This document shows, in pieces, positions 35,702 to 44,329 of a stretch of 64,000 nt of DNA. Origin of the DNA: RGIG7378 sp045588325. GTDB lineage: Bacteria > Bacillota > Clostridia > RGIG7378. A model generated the notes under the pieces. The model was not told the origin of the DNA, ran no database searches, and saw nothing but the letters and a program-made list of their open reading frames with translations. Where the stretch lies: NCBI GenBank assembly GCA_045588325.1, contig JAZNEA010000104.1:1-64000 (forward strand), written 5' to 3'. How positions within the stretch are numbered: position 1 is the first letter of the stretch; every line of letters begins with the position of its first letter. The position numbers and the translations under genes are program-made.

Positions 35702-36816
35702 AGGTATTCCTCCGCCTGTTTTCTGGTGTTTACTCCATGAAATGCCATGTTAATAGAAGCAGAAATAACTGCCGACATTTTTTCTATGAGTGCATCCACA
35801 TCCTTTGGTGTCACAACCATGTCCCCGATGCGAGGGTACAGAACTTCTCTGAACAACAATTGTTTTTGATGGGAGTTCAGGTCGTCCAGCAGGCCAAACA
35901 GCTCTCGCTCCTTGCTGCTATGTTCCTCCATTTTCTCCTTCAGAGATGAGATAGTTAGTTCCACTGCCTCCGACGCCAAAGTGGCAGCATCGACTACTGT
36001 GGGAACACCTACTGCTATAACTGGAACGCCCAGCGTCTTGCGGGACAATTCCATTCTGCGATTGCCCACTCCCGACCCTGGCACTATACCGCTATCTGTA
36101 AACTGAACGGACCTGCCCAATCTCTCTATGCTACGGGAGGCCAGAGCATCTATTACCACGACCAAACCAGGCTTTACTGTATCGACAATTCCTCGGACTG
36201 TCTCTGCAGTCTCTATGCCCGTAATACCCATTACCCCTGGGGCAATGGCGCACATTGAACGAATTCCCCTGGTCATTTCCTCCGGAACGACTCCCCACAT
36301 ATGTCGCGTTACCAGCACCTGCTCTGTCACCTTGGTTCCCAGACTGTCTGCAGTAACATATCTGTTGCCCAGACCCAAAATCATTATGGTCTTGTCCTCG
36401 TCCAGATCTCCGCAAAGTTCCTGCAGACATTGTGTGCACACGTCAACGCACGCATCGTAGCAGCGAGGCTCGCTGTCTATATCTGTTGTTTCGATGTCCA
36501 CGGTCAAATATGTTCCCATTGGCTTTCCCAGGCTTTCTGCAGCCTGAGGCTCCATTATGACCACCTTTGTCAGCCTGATTCCATCCTCGGGCGTCTCCTG
36601 GTGGACTTTGGTGCCCTTGGGCGTCTCTCCTGCATCCGTAACACTTTCCACTGCCATGTCTGTCCTGACCTGGCACATTCTGACTCCATTTTTTGATCTG
36701 CTCTCGTCCATCATCTGATCAGAAAGCTGTCTGCACAATCTTGTTTTATCTGTGGAATCTCCCACATCTCCTGACTCAGGCGTGGGGAATTCTCCCTGAT
36801 TTAACTTCTCTTCCAT
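35683..36816 (-). CDS. gpr: Spore (germination) protease GPR
   Basis: Atypical aspartic-type protease that degrades small acid-soluble spore proteins at germination. It is made as a zymogen with a removable propeptide. The 377-residue product has the family segments VRTDMAVES (near the propeptide cleavage region), TVDIETTD, GLGNRYVTADSLG and VIDALASRSIERLGRSVQFTDSGI-type stretches. Possible sigma-G-like elements (TCATG, 17 bases, AATACTA) lie upstream, at low confidence. Its presence indicates a sporulating lineage. Confidence 0.95.
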   Translation of the reverse strand: MEEKLNQGEFPTPESGDVGDSTDKTRLCRQLSDQMMDESRSKNGVRMCQVRTDMAVESVTDAGETPKGTKVHQETPEDGIRLTKVVIMEPQAAESLGKPMGTYLTVDIETTDIDSEPRCYDACVDVCTQCLQELCGDLDEDKTIMILGLGNRYVTADSLGTKVTEQVLVTRHMWGVVPEEMTRGIRSMCAIAPGVMGITGIETAETVRGIVDTVKPGLVVVIDALASRSIERLGRSVQFTDSGIVPGSGVGNRRMELSRKTLGVPVIAVGVPTVVDAATLASEAVELTISSLKEKMEEHSSKERELFGLLDDLNSHQKQLLFREVLYPRIGDMVVTPKDVDALIEKMSAVISASINMAFHGVNTRKQAEEYLWTNVE

Positions 36817-36953
36817 AATTTTTCCTTTTTTAAGTTAGTATTCGCAGAAAAACCCGTATCATGAATTTGGAAATATGGAAATTTTGGCAACTTTACGCTA
36901 CCTTTCTTTTAGTGTAAAATTAACCCAGCATTTTATGTATGGAGAGACTTTGT

Positions 36954-38759
36954 ATGTCAGATCGACAGAAATATATACGCAATTTTTGTATTATCGCCCA
37001 TATTGACCATGGTAAGTCCACTTTGGCTGACAGGCTCATTGAGGCAACAGGTGTTTTGACTGCCCGCGAGATGGAGAATCAGGTTCTGGACAACATGGAC
37101 CTGGAGAAGGAGCGCGGCATCACCATCAAGGCCCAGTCCGTCCGCATGGTGTACAAGCATTCCGATGGACATGAGTATATATTGAACCTGATTGACACTC
37201 CCGGACACGTGGACTTTAGCTACGAGGTTTCTCGTTCCCTTGCTGCATGTGAGGGAGCTGTTTTGGTCGTGGATGCAGCACAGGGTGTAGAGGCCCAGAC
37301 CCTGGCCAACGTATACCTCGCTATCGACAACGACCTGGAGATTCTGCCGGTTCTCAATAAGGTTGATCTGCCCAGCGCAGACCCCGAGTCAGCCAGAGCA
37401 GAGATAGAGGACGTAATTGGTATTGACGCCTCCATGGCCCCCTGCATTTCTGCCAAGAATAAGATTAATATTCCCGAGGTTTTCGACCGCATTATTGATA
37501 CCCTGCCCTGTCCCAACGGAGACGAGGATGCCCCTCTTAAGGGCCTGGTTTTCGACTCATATTACGACAGTTACAAGGGCGTTATCGTCCACACCAGCAT
37601 TAAGGATGGTTCTGTCAAGACAGGTGACTCCATCAGATTTATGAACTCCGGCTCCGTATACCAGATTACAGAGCTTGGATATTTTAAGCCAGGCGGTTAC
37701 GTTCCTACTAAGGAACTGCTTGCCGGCGAGGTTGGCTACATCATTGCCAGCATCAAGAACGTAAGAGACATCACAGTTGGTGATACCATTACTCTGGACA
37801 GCAGACCTGCCACAGAGCCCTTGCCTGGTTACCATGAGGTCCATCCCATGGTATACAGCGGCATTTATCCTTTGGACGGCTCCGAGTATGATGAGCTAAA
37901 GGAGGCCATGGAGAAGTTGCAGTTAAATGATGCTGCATTCCACTTTGAGCCTGAGACATCGGCTGCTCTGGGATTTGGTTTCCGCTGCGGATTCCTGGGC
38001 CTGCTCCACATGGAGATTATCCAGGAGCGCCTTGAGAGGGAGTACAACATGGACATCATCACCACTGCTCCCAGCGTTATTTACAAGGTTCACAAAACTG
38101 ACGGCACTGTCATAGACCTGGACAACCCCTCTAACCTGCCACCCACTACGGAGATTGAGTATATGGAGGAGCCCATTGTATCTGCATCCATCATGACCCC
38201 CAAGGAGTATGTGGGCAACATTATGCAGCTGGTACAGGAGCGACGCGGCGTCTACCTCGACATGAAGTATCTGGATGTGACCAGAGTTATTTTGGAATAC
38301 GAGATTCCACTTAACGAGATTATCTACGACTTCTTTGATTCCCTCAAGAGCCGCACCAAGGGTTATGCCTCTTTTGACTATGAACTTAAGGGCTACGCCC
38401 AGTCTGAGCTGGTCAAATTGGACTTCTACATGAATGGCGAGATTGTTGATGCCCTGTCATTTATCGTGTTCAAGGATAATGCATATCCCAGAGCCCGTAA
38501 GCTGGCAGAGCGCCTCAAGGAGGTTATCCCGAGACAGCAGTTCGAGGTTCCGATTCAGGCATACATCGGCGGCAAGATTATTGCCCGTGAGACAGTCCGC
38601 GCCTACCGCAAGGATGTTACTGCCAAGTGTTATGGTGGCGACATTACCCGTAAGAAAAAGCTGCTCGAGAAGCAGAAAGAGGGCAAAAAGCGTATGCGCC
38701 AGTTTGGTACTGTGGAGATCCCACAGGAGGCCTTTATGGAGATCCTCAAGATTGACTGA
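36954..38759 (+). CDS. lepA: Elongation factor 4 (LepA)
   Basis: Translational GTPase that acts on stalled or misaligned ribosomes and affects initiation. It has the G1 motif AHIDHGKST, the G3 DTPGHVD, the G4 NKVD and the LepA C-terminal domain. The ATG at 36954 gives 601 residues, with GGAGAG 7 bases upstream. A longer frame from 36939 would start before that site. It is followed 1 base later by hemW. Confidence 0.97.
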   Translation: MSDRQKYIRNFCIIAHIDHGKSTLADRLIEATGVLTAREMENQVLDNMDLEKERGITIKAQSVRMVYKHSDGHEYILNLIDTPGHVDFSYEVSRSLAACEGAVLVVDAAQGVEAQTLANVYLAIDNDLEILPVLNKVDLPSADPESARAEIEDVIGIDASMAPCISAKNKINIPEVFDRIIDTLPCPNGDEDAPLKGLVFDSYYDSYKGVIVHTSIKDGSVKTGDSIRFMNSGSVYQITELGYFKPGGYVPTKELLAGEVGYIIASIKNVRDITVGDTITLDSRPATEPLPGYHEVHPMVYSGIYPLDGSEYDELKEAMEKLQLNDAAFHFEPETSAALGFGFRCGFLGLLHMEIIQERLEREYNMDIITTAPSVIYKVHKTDGTVIDLDNPSNLPPTTEIEYMEEPIVSASIMTPKEYVGNIMQLVQERRGVYLDMKYLDVTRVILEYEIPLNEIIYDFFDSLKSRTKGYASFDYELKGYAQSELVKLDFYMNGEIVDALSFIVFKDNAYPRARKLAERLKEVIPRQQFEVPIQAYIGGKIIARETVRAYRKDVTAKCYGGDITRKKKLLEKQKEGKKRMRQFGTVEIPQEAFMEILKID

Positions 38760-38760
38760 T

Positions 38761-39903
38761 ATGAGCACTGTCGGACTATACATTCACGTTCCCTTTTGCA
38801 GGCATAAGTGCATATATTGTGGTTTCTATTCTGTTCCCTGCGGGGAACAGTTTTCTCTTGCGGAGAAATATCTGCAAATGCTGGAAAGGGAGTGCGAGAT
38901 TAAGGCTGGCAAGTATGGCAGGCTGTCTTTGGATACCATTTTTGTAGGCGGCGGCACACCCTCTCTACTGTCTCCTGGCGAACTCAGAGAGCTTGGCAGG
39001 ATCATTCACACATACTTTGACACTAGTTCCGTGTCAGAGTTCACATTCGAGTCCAACCCTGGCACATTGGACATGGACAAACTGCAGGCCATGAGAACAA
39101 TCGGGGCCAACAGGCTCAGCATGGGCCTCCAGTCCTCCAACAACGACACACTTGCCTTGATAGGCCGCATCCACAACAGACATATTTTTGAGGAGTCCTA
39201 CAGACTTGCCCGCCAGGCTGGCTTTGACAACATTTCCGTAGATATGATCTTTGGGTTCCCCGGCCAGACATTGGAGGATGTGACCCGTGACATTGATTAC
39301 CTGATTAAACTTAAGCCCGAACACATTTCTGCATATAGCCTTATGATTGACGAGGGTACTGCGCTGGAAAGGATGCTGGACGAGGGCAGGTTCACTCTCC
39401 CTCCCGAGGATGTTGAGCGCCAGATGTACTACGCATACAGGAAGATGCTATCCAAGGCAGGATATGAGCAGTACGAAATCTCCAATTGGGCACAGCCGGG
39501 CCGCCAGTCTCAGCACAACATAAGGTATTGGCGTGACAAGGATTATCTGGGCGTCGGGCCATCTGCCCACTCGCTGATGCGTGGCGAAAGGTTTGGAAAT
39601 CCAGATTCCTTGGACACATGGACTCAGGATCTGACCAACAACCAGGACCCTGGCATATTGCTGGAAAAGCGTTCCACAGATGATCACATGACAGAGTTCA
39701 TGTTTACCGGGCTTCGCATGCTGGAGGGCATTAACCTGACTGCTTTTGAGGCCACATTTGGCGTGACTGTTGACCAGGCATATCCTGGTGTGGTGGACAG
39801 CCTGACAGGTCGCGGACTGCTCGTTAAGGAAAATGGACATATCCACCTGACAGACGTAGGTCTTGACCTGGGTAATCAGGTTTTTGTGGAGTTTGTGAGG
39901 TAA
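38761..39903 (+). CDS. hemW: Radical SAM protein HemW (heme chaperone family)
   Basis: Radical SAM protein related to HemN that in studied cases binds and delivers heme. The start at 38761 (MSTVGLYIHVPFC) gives 380 residues. The cluster motif is C13-x3-C17-x2-C20 followed by GF, as in HemW, where HemN has a fourth Cys. It also has VGGGTPS, ESNPGTL and a HemN C-terminal domain. The ATG follows the lepA stop by one base; this order is common in Firmicutes. Confidence 0.94.
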   Translation: MSTVGLYIHVPFCRHKCIYCGFYSVPCGEQFSLAEKYLQMLERECEIKAGKYGRLSLDTIFVGGGTPSLLSPGELRELGRIIHTYFDTSSVSEFTFESNPGTLDMDKLQAMRTIGANRLSMGLQSSNNDTLALIGRIHNRHIFEESYRLARQAGFDNISVDMIFGFPGQTLEDVTRDIDYLIKLKPEHISAYSLMIDEGTALERMLDEGRFTLPPEDVERQMYYAYRKMLSKAGYEQYEISNWAQPGRQSQHNIRYWRDKDYLGVGPSAHSLMRGERFGNPDSLDTWTQDLTNNQDPGILLEKRSTDDHMTEFMFTGLRMLEGINLTAFEATFGVTVDQAYPGVVDSLTGRGLLVKENGHIHLTDVGLDLGNQVFVEFVR

Positions 39904-39971
39904 AACCTATACAGCAACATACAATTGCATGGCAAAATGCCCCTGAAAATGCAATAGCAACAAAGCGTTGC

Positions 39972-40000
39972 TTACCATTTTTCCCTTACGTTGATATACT
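39972..40000 (+). promoter_or_regulatory. Likely promoter of the 40019 regulator gene
   Basis: TTACCA (39972-39977), a 17-base spacer and TATACT (39995-40000). Confidence 0.5.
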
Positions 40001-40018
40001 AACTGTGAGGTGATTAAC

Positions 40019-40387
40019 ATGAACGAAGTAGCAAAAAGCATCAAAAATCTTAGAAAAGAAAAAAAGCTTACACAGGACCAGCTAGCAGAACAACTCCACG
40101 TAACACGCCAAGCCGTATCTAACTGGGAAAATGGCAAGACCCAACCTGATATAGATACACTCAAACAAATTGCAGAGTTCTTTGACGTCTCCATCGAGCG
40201 CATTATTTACGGCAAGGAAAAGAAGAGGTTTTACTTTAGTGTGAAGGCCGACCCTCAAGCTGCCATAGAACTTGGTTCTATCCTAGCCATGATTCTATCC
40301 TACGATATGTGGGGTTCCATTGGCAAAGCCATCCTCCACGGCATCCTGGGTTGGGCCTACGTAATTTATTACGTAATTAAGTTTTAA
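40019..40387 (+). CDS. Xre-family regulator with C-terminal membrane segment
   Basis: The N-terminal half (about 1-60) is a Cro/C1 helix-turn-helix with LTQDQLAEQLHVTRQAVSNWENGKTQPD. The second half is hydrophobic (about 85-122, LGSILAMILSYDMWGSIGKAILHGILGWAYVIYYVIKF) and probably inserts in the membrane. A membrane-bound regulator is implied. The ATG at 40019 has GAGGTG 7 bases before it; a GTG at 40010 overlaps that site. Confidence 0.85.
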   Translation: MNEVAKSIKNLRKEKKLTQDQLAEQLHVTRQAVSNWENGKTQPDIDTLKQIAEFFDVSIERIIYGKEKKRFYFSVKADPQAAIELGSILAMILSYDMWGSIGKAILHGILGWAYVIYYVIKF

Positions 40388-40617
40388 TCTTCCCCGCAGC
40401 TCATACTATTTAGGTGTGAGCGCTTTTATTAATGGTTTTAACGAAGACTATATGGCAGCAAAAAGTACGACTCCTATGCCCCATGCATCGAGGAGATTTA
40501 TAGATGCCGTGGGTCGTTCTAGCAGAAGACACTTTGAACTTTTTCGCGTTTATTTCGTATCTTTAGTATAATTTAGTTGGATATACATAACTTAACATTC
40601 ACAAAGGAGACCTTCAT
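40388..40617. other. Gap between regulator and lipoprotein genes
   Basis: No convincing gene. A 40-codon frame from 40451 has no ribosome binding site. TATAAT near 40567-40572 could be the -10 of the lipoprotein gene, without a clear -35 box. A GGAGA site precedes the lipoprotein start. Confidence 0.4.
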
Positions 40618-41109
40618 ATGAAGAAATTAATGGTTATTCTTTTATCTGTAGTCCTAGTCTTTTCAATTGTGGCTTGCGCTCAACAAGACTCCACACAAAC
40701 CGTAATGAAGGCTAGAGAAGGAAAAATGCCATCTACTAAAGATGAATTCAACAATGAAGTCAAGGCAATAATACAAGATTACAAAGCAAACTATGATAAC
40801 ATTACCTCCAACGGTGGCAAAATTACTAAGGTGACTTTCGAAACGGATTTTGATATTGAGAAATGCTCTGTTTCTAGAGTATCGTCAGTAGATGACAACA
40901 ATATTGATGTAGAACTAAACGGCTATTTAGATCTAGCTGTAGAAACAACCATAAATGGCAATAAGGCTACTATCGAAACAGCTTTTTGGTATGGCGGTGG
41001 TTGGGTTCAAGAATATCCCATCTGGAGCTATCTAGTTCAACTAGTGGACACTGATGGAAACGTACACTATTACTATTTTAGAGTAGATTATTCTTCAACA
41101 AACAAATAA
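40618..41109 (+). CDS. Putative lipoprotein of unknown function
   Basis: A 163-residue protein with a lipoprotein signal peptide ending in SIVAC (Cys20), followed by a Gln/Ser/Thr linker. The mature domain is rich in Asp, Asn and Thr, with a C-terminal segment WYGGGWVQEYPIWSYLVQLV. I do not recognise the family. It ends 8 bases before a strong terminator. Confidence 0.72.
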   Translation: MKKLMVILLSVVLVFSIVACAQQDSTQTVMKAREGKMPSTKDEFNNEVKAIIQDYKANYDNITSNGGKITKVTFETDFDIEKCSVSRVSSVDDNNIDVELNGYLDLAVETTINGNKATIETAFWYGGGWVQEYPIWSYLVQLVDTDGNVHYYYFRVDYSSTNK

Positions 41110-41117
41110 CTTGCCTG

Positions 41118-41143
41118 CCTCCACCCTCTGGTGGAGGTTTTTT
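41118..41143 (+). terminator. Intrinsic terminator of the lipoprotein gene
   Basis: CCTCCACC-CTCT-GGTGGAGG followed by six T. Confidence 0.93.
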
Positions 41144-41147
41144 GCAA

Positions 41148-41175
41148 TAAAAAAACCCGCCGACTGCTCGGCGGG
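41148..41175 (-). terminator. Intrinsic terminator of hfq
   Basis: On the minus strand, CCCGCCGA-GCAG-TCGGCGGG is followed by six T. It faces the terminator beside it. Confidence 0.93.
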
Positions 41176-41199
41176 TCACAAACCAATTCAGACAATCAA

Positions 41200-41457
41200 T
41201 TATTCATCATCAGAAGAAGATGTAAACAGGACATCCATGGGCCTTGTGGGCGAAATGGTGGAGATAGCATGCTTATAAATCATCTGCTGTCTGCCATCGG
41301 ACTCAAGCACCACTATAAAGTTGTCAAATGCCTTGACGAATCCCCTGATCTGTACACCATTTGTAATAAAAATGGTAACAGGGTTGTTTGTCTTGCGGAC
41401 ATGGTTCAAAATAACGTCCTGAATGTTGATTCCCTTGTTCTTATTCTCTCTTTCCAT
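41200..41457 (-). CDS. hfq: RNA-binding protein Hfq
   Basis: Hexameric Sm-like protein that pairs small RNAs with mRNAs. The 85 residues contain Sm1 (ILNHVRKTNNPVTIFITNGVQIRGFVKAFDNFIVVLESDG) and Sm2 with YKHAIST, where Hfq usually has KHA. An acidic C-terminal tail follows (SSSDDE). It lies downstream of miaA, as in many bacteria, and has its own terminator. Confidence 0.95.
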   Translation of the reverse strand: MERENKNKGINIQDVILNHVRKTNNPVTIFITNGVQIRGFVKAFDNFIVVLESDGRQQMIYKHAISTISPTRPMDVLFTSSSDDE

Positions 41458-41596
41458 AGAATCTTCCCTTCGATAATGTATAATTTATATTTTTGACCAC
41501 ATTTAGATGCGCATCACGGTAAATTATATCTTATTTTGGGAAAATTACACTTCCGTATTCCACCAAAAAAGCACACTATTTTTGACTCTTTGCCAA

Positions 41597-42457
41597 TTAT
41601 TGCCTTATTTTATTCCTGAACCATGTAAGCTGTCGCTTGGCATAATTGCGGGTCTTTTGCTTCAGGTAGTCCTTGGCCTCCTCCAGGGTCTGTTCACCAC
41701 GGATGTAGGCCGCCATCTCCTTATATGCAATGGCCTTGGCGCAGGGGCATGATTCCGGCAAATTCCAGCTCATGAACATCTCTGTCTCCTGTATGAGGCC
41801 ACGCTCCACCATAATGTCCACCCTGCGGTTAATCCTGTCGTACAACACTTCCCTGGGCATGTCCATCATATGAACCTGGAATTGGTACGGTGACTCCTGC
41901 AGCCTGGACTCTGCCTCCATGTCCAGTATTGACCTGCCTGTTATCAGCTTAATCTCCAGTGCCCGGATAATCCTCTTGGTATCGCCGGGCGACAGACGCT
42001 GTGCGGCCTTAGGATCTGACTCCTGCAATCTGTTGTACAGCACCTCTGTACCCTCTGTCTGGGCCACCTGTTGCAGCGAAGCCCTCAGTTCCTCGTCGGT
42101 TTCAGTCTCCGTATACTGTATATTGTCCATAAGGGCGCTGACATACTGGCCTGTACCTCCCACCACAATTGGTGTCTTGCCGCGGCTAAGTATGTCCTCT
42201 ATAGTTCTGACTGCATCCTCCTTGTACCTGGCTACGCTGTAGAATTCTCGCGGCTCCAGCACGCTCATCAGGTGATGAGGGATCCCCTGCATTTCCTCCT
42301 GAGTGGGCTTACCTGTGCCAATGTCCAAGTACTTATAGACCTGCATCGAGTCACAATTAACTACCTCCCCCGAACTGCGGAGGGCCAGATCAATGCCATA
42401 TGCGGTTTTGCCTGATGCGGTTGGGCCGCAAACTATATGAACCAATGGCTTTGTCAT
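41597..42457 (-). CDS. miaA: tRNA dimethylallyltransferase MiaA
   Basis: Adds the isopentenyl group to A37 of tRNAs that read UNN codons. The 286-residue product is slightly short but has the P-loop GPTASGKT, DSMQVYKYLDIGTGKPT and VGGTGQYVSAL. It overlaps mutL by 4 bases. With miaB in the same cluster it completes the ms2i6A pathway. The tRNA-Leu (UAA) in this window is a potential substrate. Confidence 0.95.
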   Translation of the reverse strand: MTKPLVHIVCGPTASGKTAYGIDLALRSSGEVVNCDSMQVYKYLDIGTGKPTQEEMQGIPHHLMSVLEPREFYSVARYKEDAVRTIEDILSRGKTPIVVGGTGQYVSALMDNIQYTETETDEELRASLQQVAQTEGTEVLYNRLQESDPKAAQRLSPGDTKRIIRALEIKLITGRSILDMEAESRLQESPYQFQVHMMDMPREVLYDRINRRVDIMVERGLIQETEMFMSWNLPESCPCAKAIAYKEMAAYIRGEQTLEEAKDYLKQKTRNYAKRQLTWFRNKIRQ

Positions 42458-44328
42458 AATATTCTCCGGAACATTTTTTCCACGTCTGTTGTAGAAAGCT
42501 TTATTGCTGTAGGTCTGCCGTGGGGACAGTTAAATGGATTGTCCAAGGCCTTAAGGTCCTCTACCAGCTGGTCTATTTGGGGCTTTTGCAGTCGTTGATT
42601 GGCCTTAACTGCTCCTGTGCAAGCGATTTTGTACAGGAATGACTCTGCCCTGATCTCTACCTTTTGTCCATTCATCAGGCTGTCCAACATATAGACGAAG
42701 GTTTCTGCAAAGCCCTCCGGATCGGCATTAACGGGAATGGCCCTGATAACTACGGTGTTTTTTCCAAAATCCTCGAACTCCACACCCAGCGCCTCAAAGT
42801 CCCGAGTGTATGCAAATACTGAGGAGTATTCTGTGGTGGTCAAAGGTACCGTAATCGGGAACAACATTTGCTGCTGGGCAATTTCTCCACGATGATACTC
42901 TGCCAACAATCTCTCGAACCTGATGCGCTCATGGGCGGCATGCTGGTCGATCAGTATGGCATCTGTGCCTCGCTGGAACATGAGATAAGTGTTCCAAAGA
43001 GTGCCCACATACTCCATGCCATCGAACTCCCTGTTGCCCTTAGGCTGCTGTGGTTCATGCTGGCGAGGTGCCACCACAGGCTGCTCCACAGGCTCTGCCT
43101 GAGTCACAACATATGATTTTGGCTGATAAATATGCTCAATTACAGTCGTTTTTGTCTCCTTATCTAAAACTGTAGGAGAAACGACGGTTTCTGCTGGTTT
43201 TCCCTCTATCTTTGACACATATGGCGTTACAGGCTCCTGCACCTGTATTTCTGCCAGGATCTGTTGCACCTCTGGGTCTGGCTCCGGCACATATTGGGAT
43301 GTCTTTCTGGCACTAAGCAGCGCCTCCGGAATAGAGTTTCCCTCTTCAAGTGCATTGGCTACTGCGTGTCTCAGCGCATCTGCCACCTTGTTCTCCTCAG
43401 CAAAGCGAACCTCCGTCTTCTGTGGGTGTACATTCACATCCACCGCCCATGGAGATACTCGAATATTAAGACACGCAAACGGGTACTGTTTTTTCATCAG
43501 TCGGTTGCCGTATCCCATTTCCAGTGCCATAGTCATCGTCTTGGAACGGAAGAGCCTGCCATTGCAATACAGTATCTCGTTGGCCCTGTTGCCTCGGGCT
43601 ATGGCTGGTATGCCAATAAATCCATCAATAGACACAGCGTTCTCACTGTGCGATACGGGAACCAGGTGCTCTGCTATGGCACCGCCAAACACGCTGTAGA
43701 TGGCCTCCCTAAGGTCGCCATTGCCGGTGGTTGCGAACTCCTTGTCTCCTCCGCTATACAGTGACACAGCCACCTCTGGATGTGCCAAAGCCAGGCGGCT
43801 CAACATTTCTGCAATCGCTGCCCCTTCATATGTGTCTTTTTTGAGGAATTTGTACCTTGCCGGTGTATTAAAAAACAGATCTTTAACTGTGATTGTGGTT
43901 CCAGTCGGTGCTCCATGGGAACAGAGGTTCATTACATCGCCTCCGCTGATGTTTATCCTGGTGCCACTGTCGGCCTCTGCCGTCTTGGTTATCATCTCCA
44001 GGTTAGAAACAGCAGAAATGCTGGCCAGGGCCTCGCCTCGGAATCCATTGGTGCTAATACCATTCTCCAAATCCTGAGCAGTTCTGAGTTTGGACGTTGC
44101 ATGGCGCTCAAAGGCCATTGCCACATCCTCTGCAGCAATTCCGCAGCCATTGTCAGATACCCTTATATACTTGATGCCTCCGCCACGGATATCCACCCTG
44201 ACTGAGGTAGCCCCGGCATCGATGGAGTTCTCCACCAATTCCTTGACAACAGAGGCAGGTCTCTCTACCACCTCTCCCGCTGCTATCTGATTAGCCGTCA
44301 ACTCATCCAGAATAATAATCTTGGCCAT
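42454..44328 (-). CDS. mutL: DNA mismatch repair protein MutL
   Basis: ATP-dependent mediator of mismatch repair. The 624 residues start with the GHKL ATPase (ELVENSIDAGA, DNGCGI, GFRGEAL). They end in a C-terminal domain with DQHAAHERIRFE, the metal-binding endonuclease motif found in bacteria without MutH. A variable Pro/Gln/Glu-rich linker lies about 345-435. It begins 1 base after mutS. Confidence 0.96.
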   Translation of the reverse strand: MAKIIILDELTANQIAAGEVVERPASVVKELVENSIDAGATSVRVDIRGGGIKYIRVSDNGCGIAAEDVAMAFERHATSKLRTAQDLENGISTNGFRGEALASISAVSNLEMITKTAEADSGTRINISGGDVMNLCSHGAPTGTTITVKDLFFNTPARYKFLKKDTYEGAAIAEMLSRLALAHPEVAVSLYSGGDKEFATTGNGDLREAIYSVFGGAIAEHLVPVSHSENAVSIDGFIGIPAIARGNRANEILYCNGRLFRSKTMTMALEMGYGNRLMKKQYPFACLNIRVSPWAVDVNVHPQKTEVRFAEENKVADALRHAVANALEEGNSIPEALLSARKTSQYVPEPDPEVQQILAEIQVQEPVTPYVSKIEGKPAETVVSPTVLDKETKTTVIEHIYQPKSYVVTQAEPVEQPVVAPRQHEPQQPKGNREFDGMEYVGTLWNTYLMFQRGTDAILIDQHAAHERIRFERLLAEYHRGEIAQQQMLFPITVPLTTTEYSSVFAYTRDFEALGVEFEDFGKNTVVIRAIPVNADPEGFAETFVYMLDSLMNGQKVEIRAESFLYKIACTGAVKANQRLQKPQIDQLVEDLKALDNPFNCPHGRPTAIKLSTTDVEKMFRRIL

Positions 44329-44329
44329 A

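Noticed and set aside
36892..36920. Promoter for lepA (TTTACG, 17 bases, TAAAAT)
   Set aside because: The -10 is good but the -35 is weak; not listed as a feature.
40451..40573. 40-codon frame in the gap before the lipoprotein gene
   Set aside because: No ribosome binding site and it contains the likely -10 box of the next gene.
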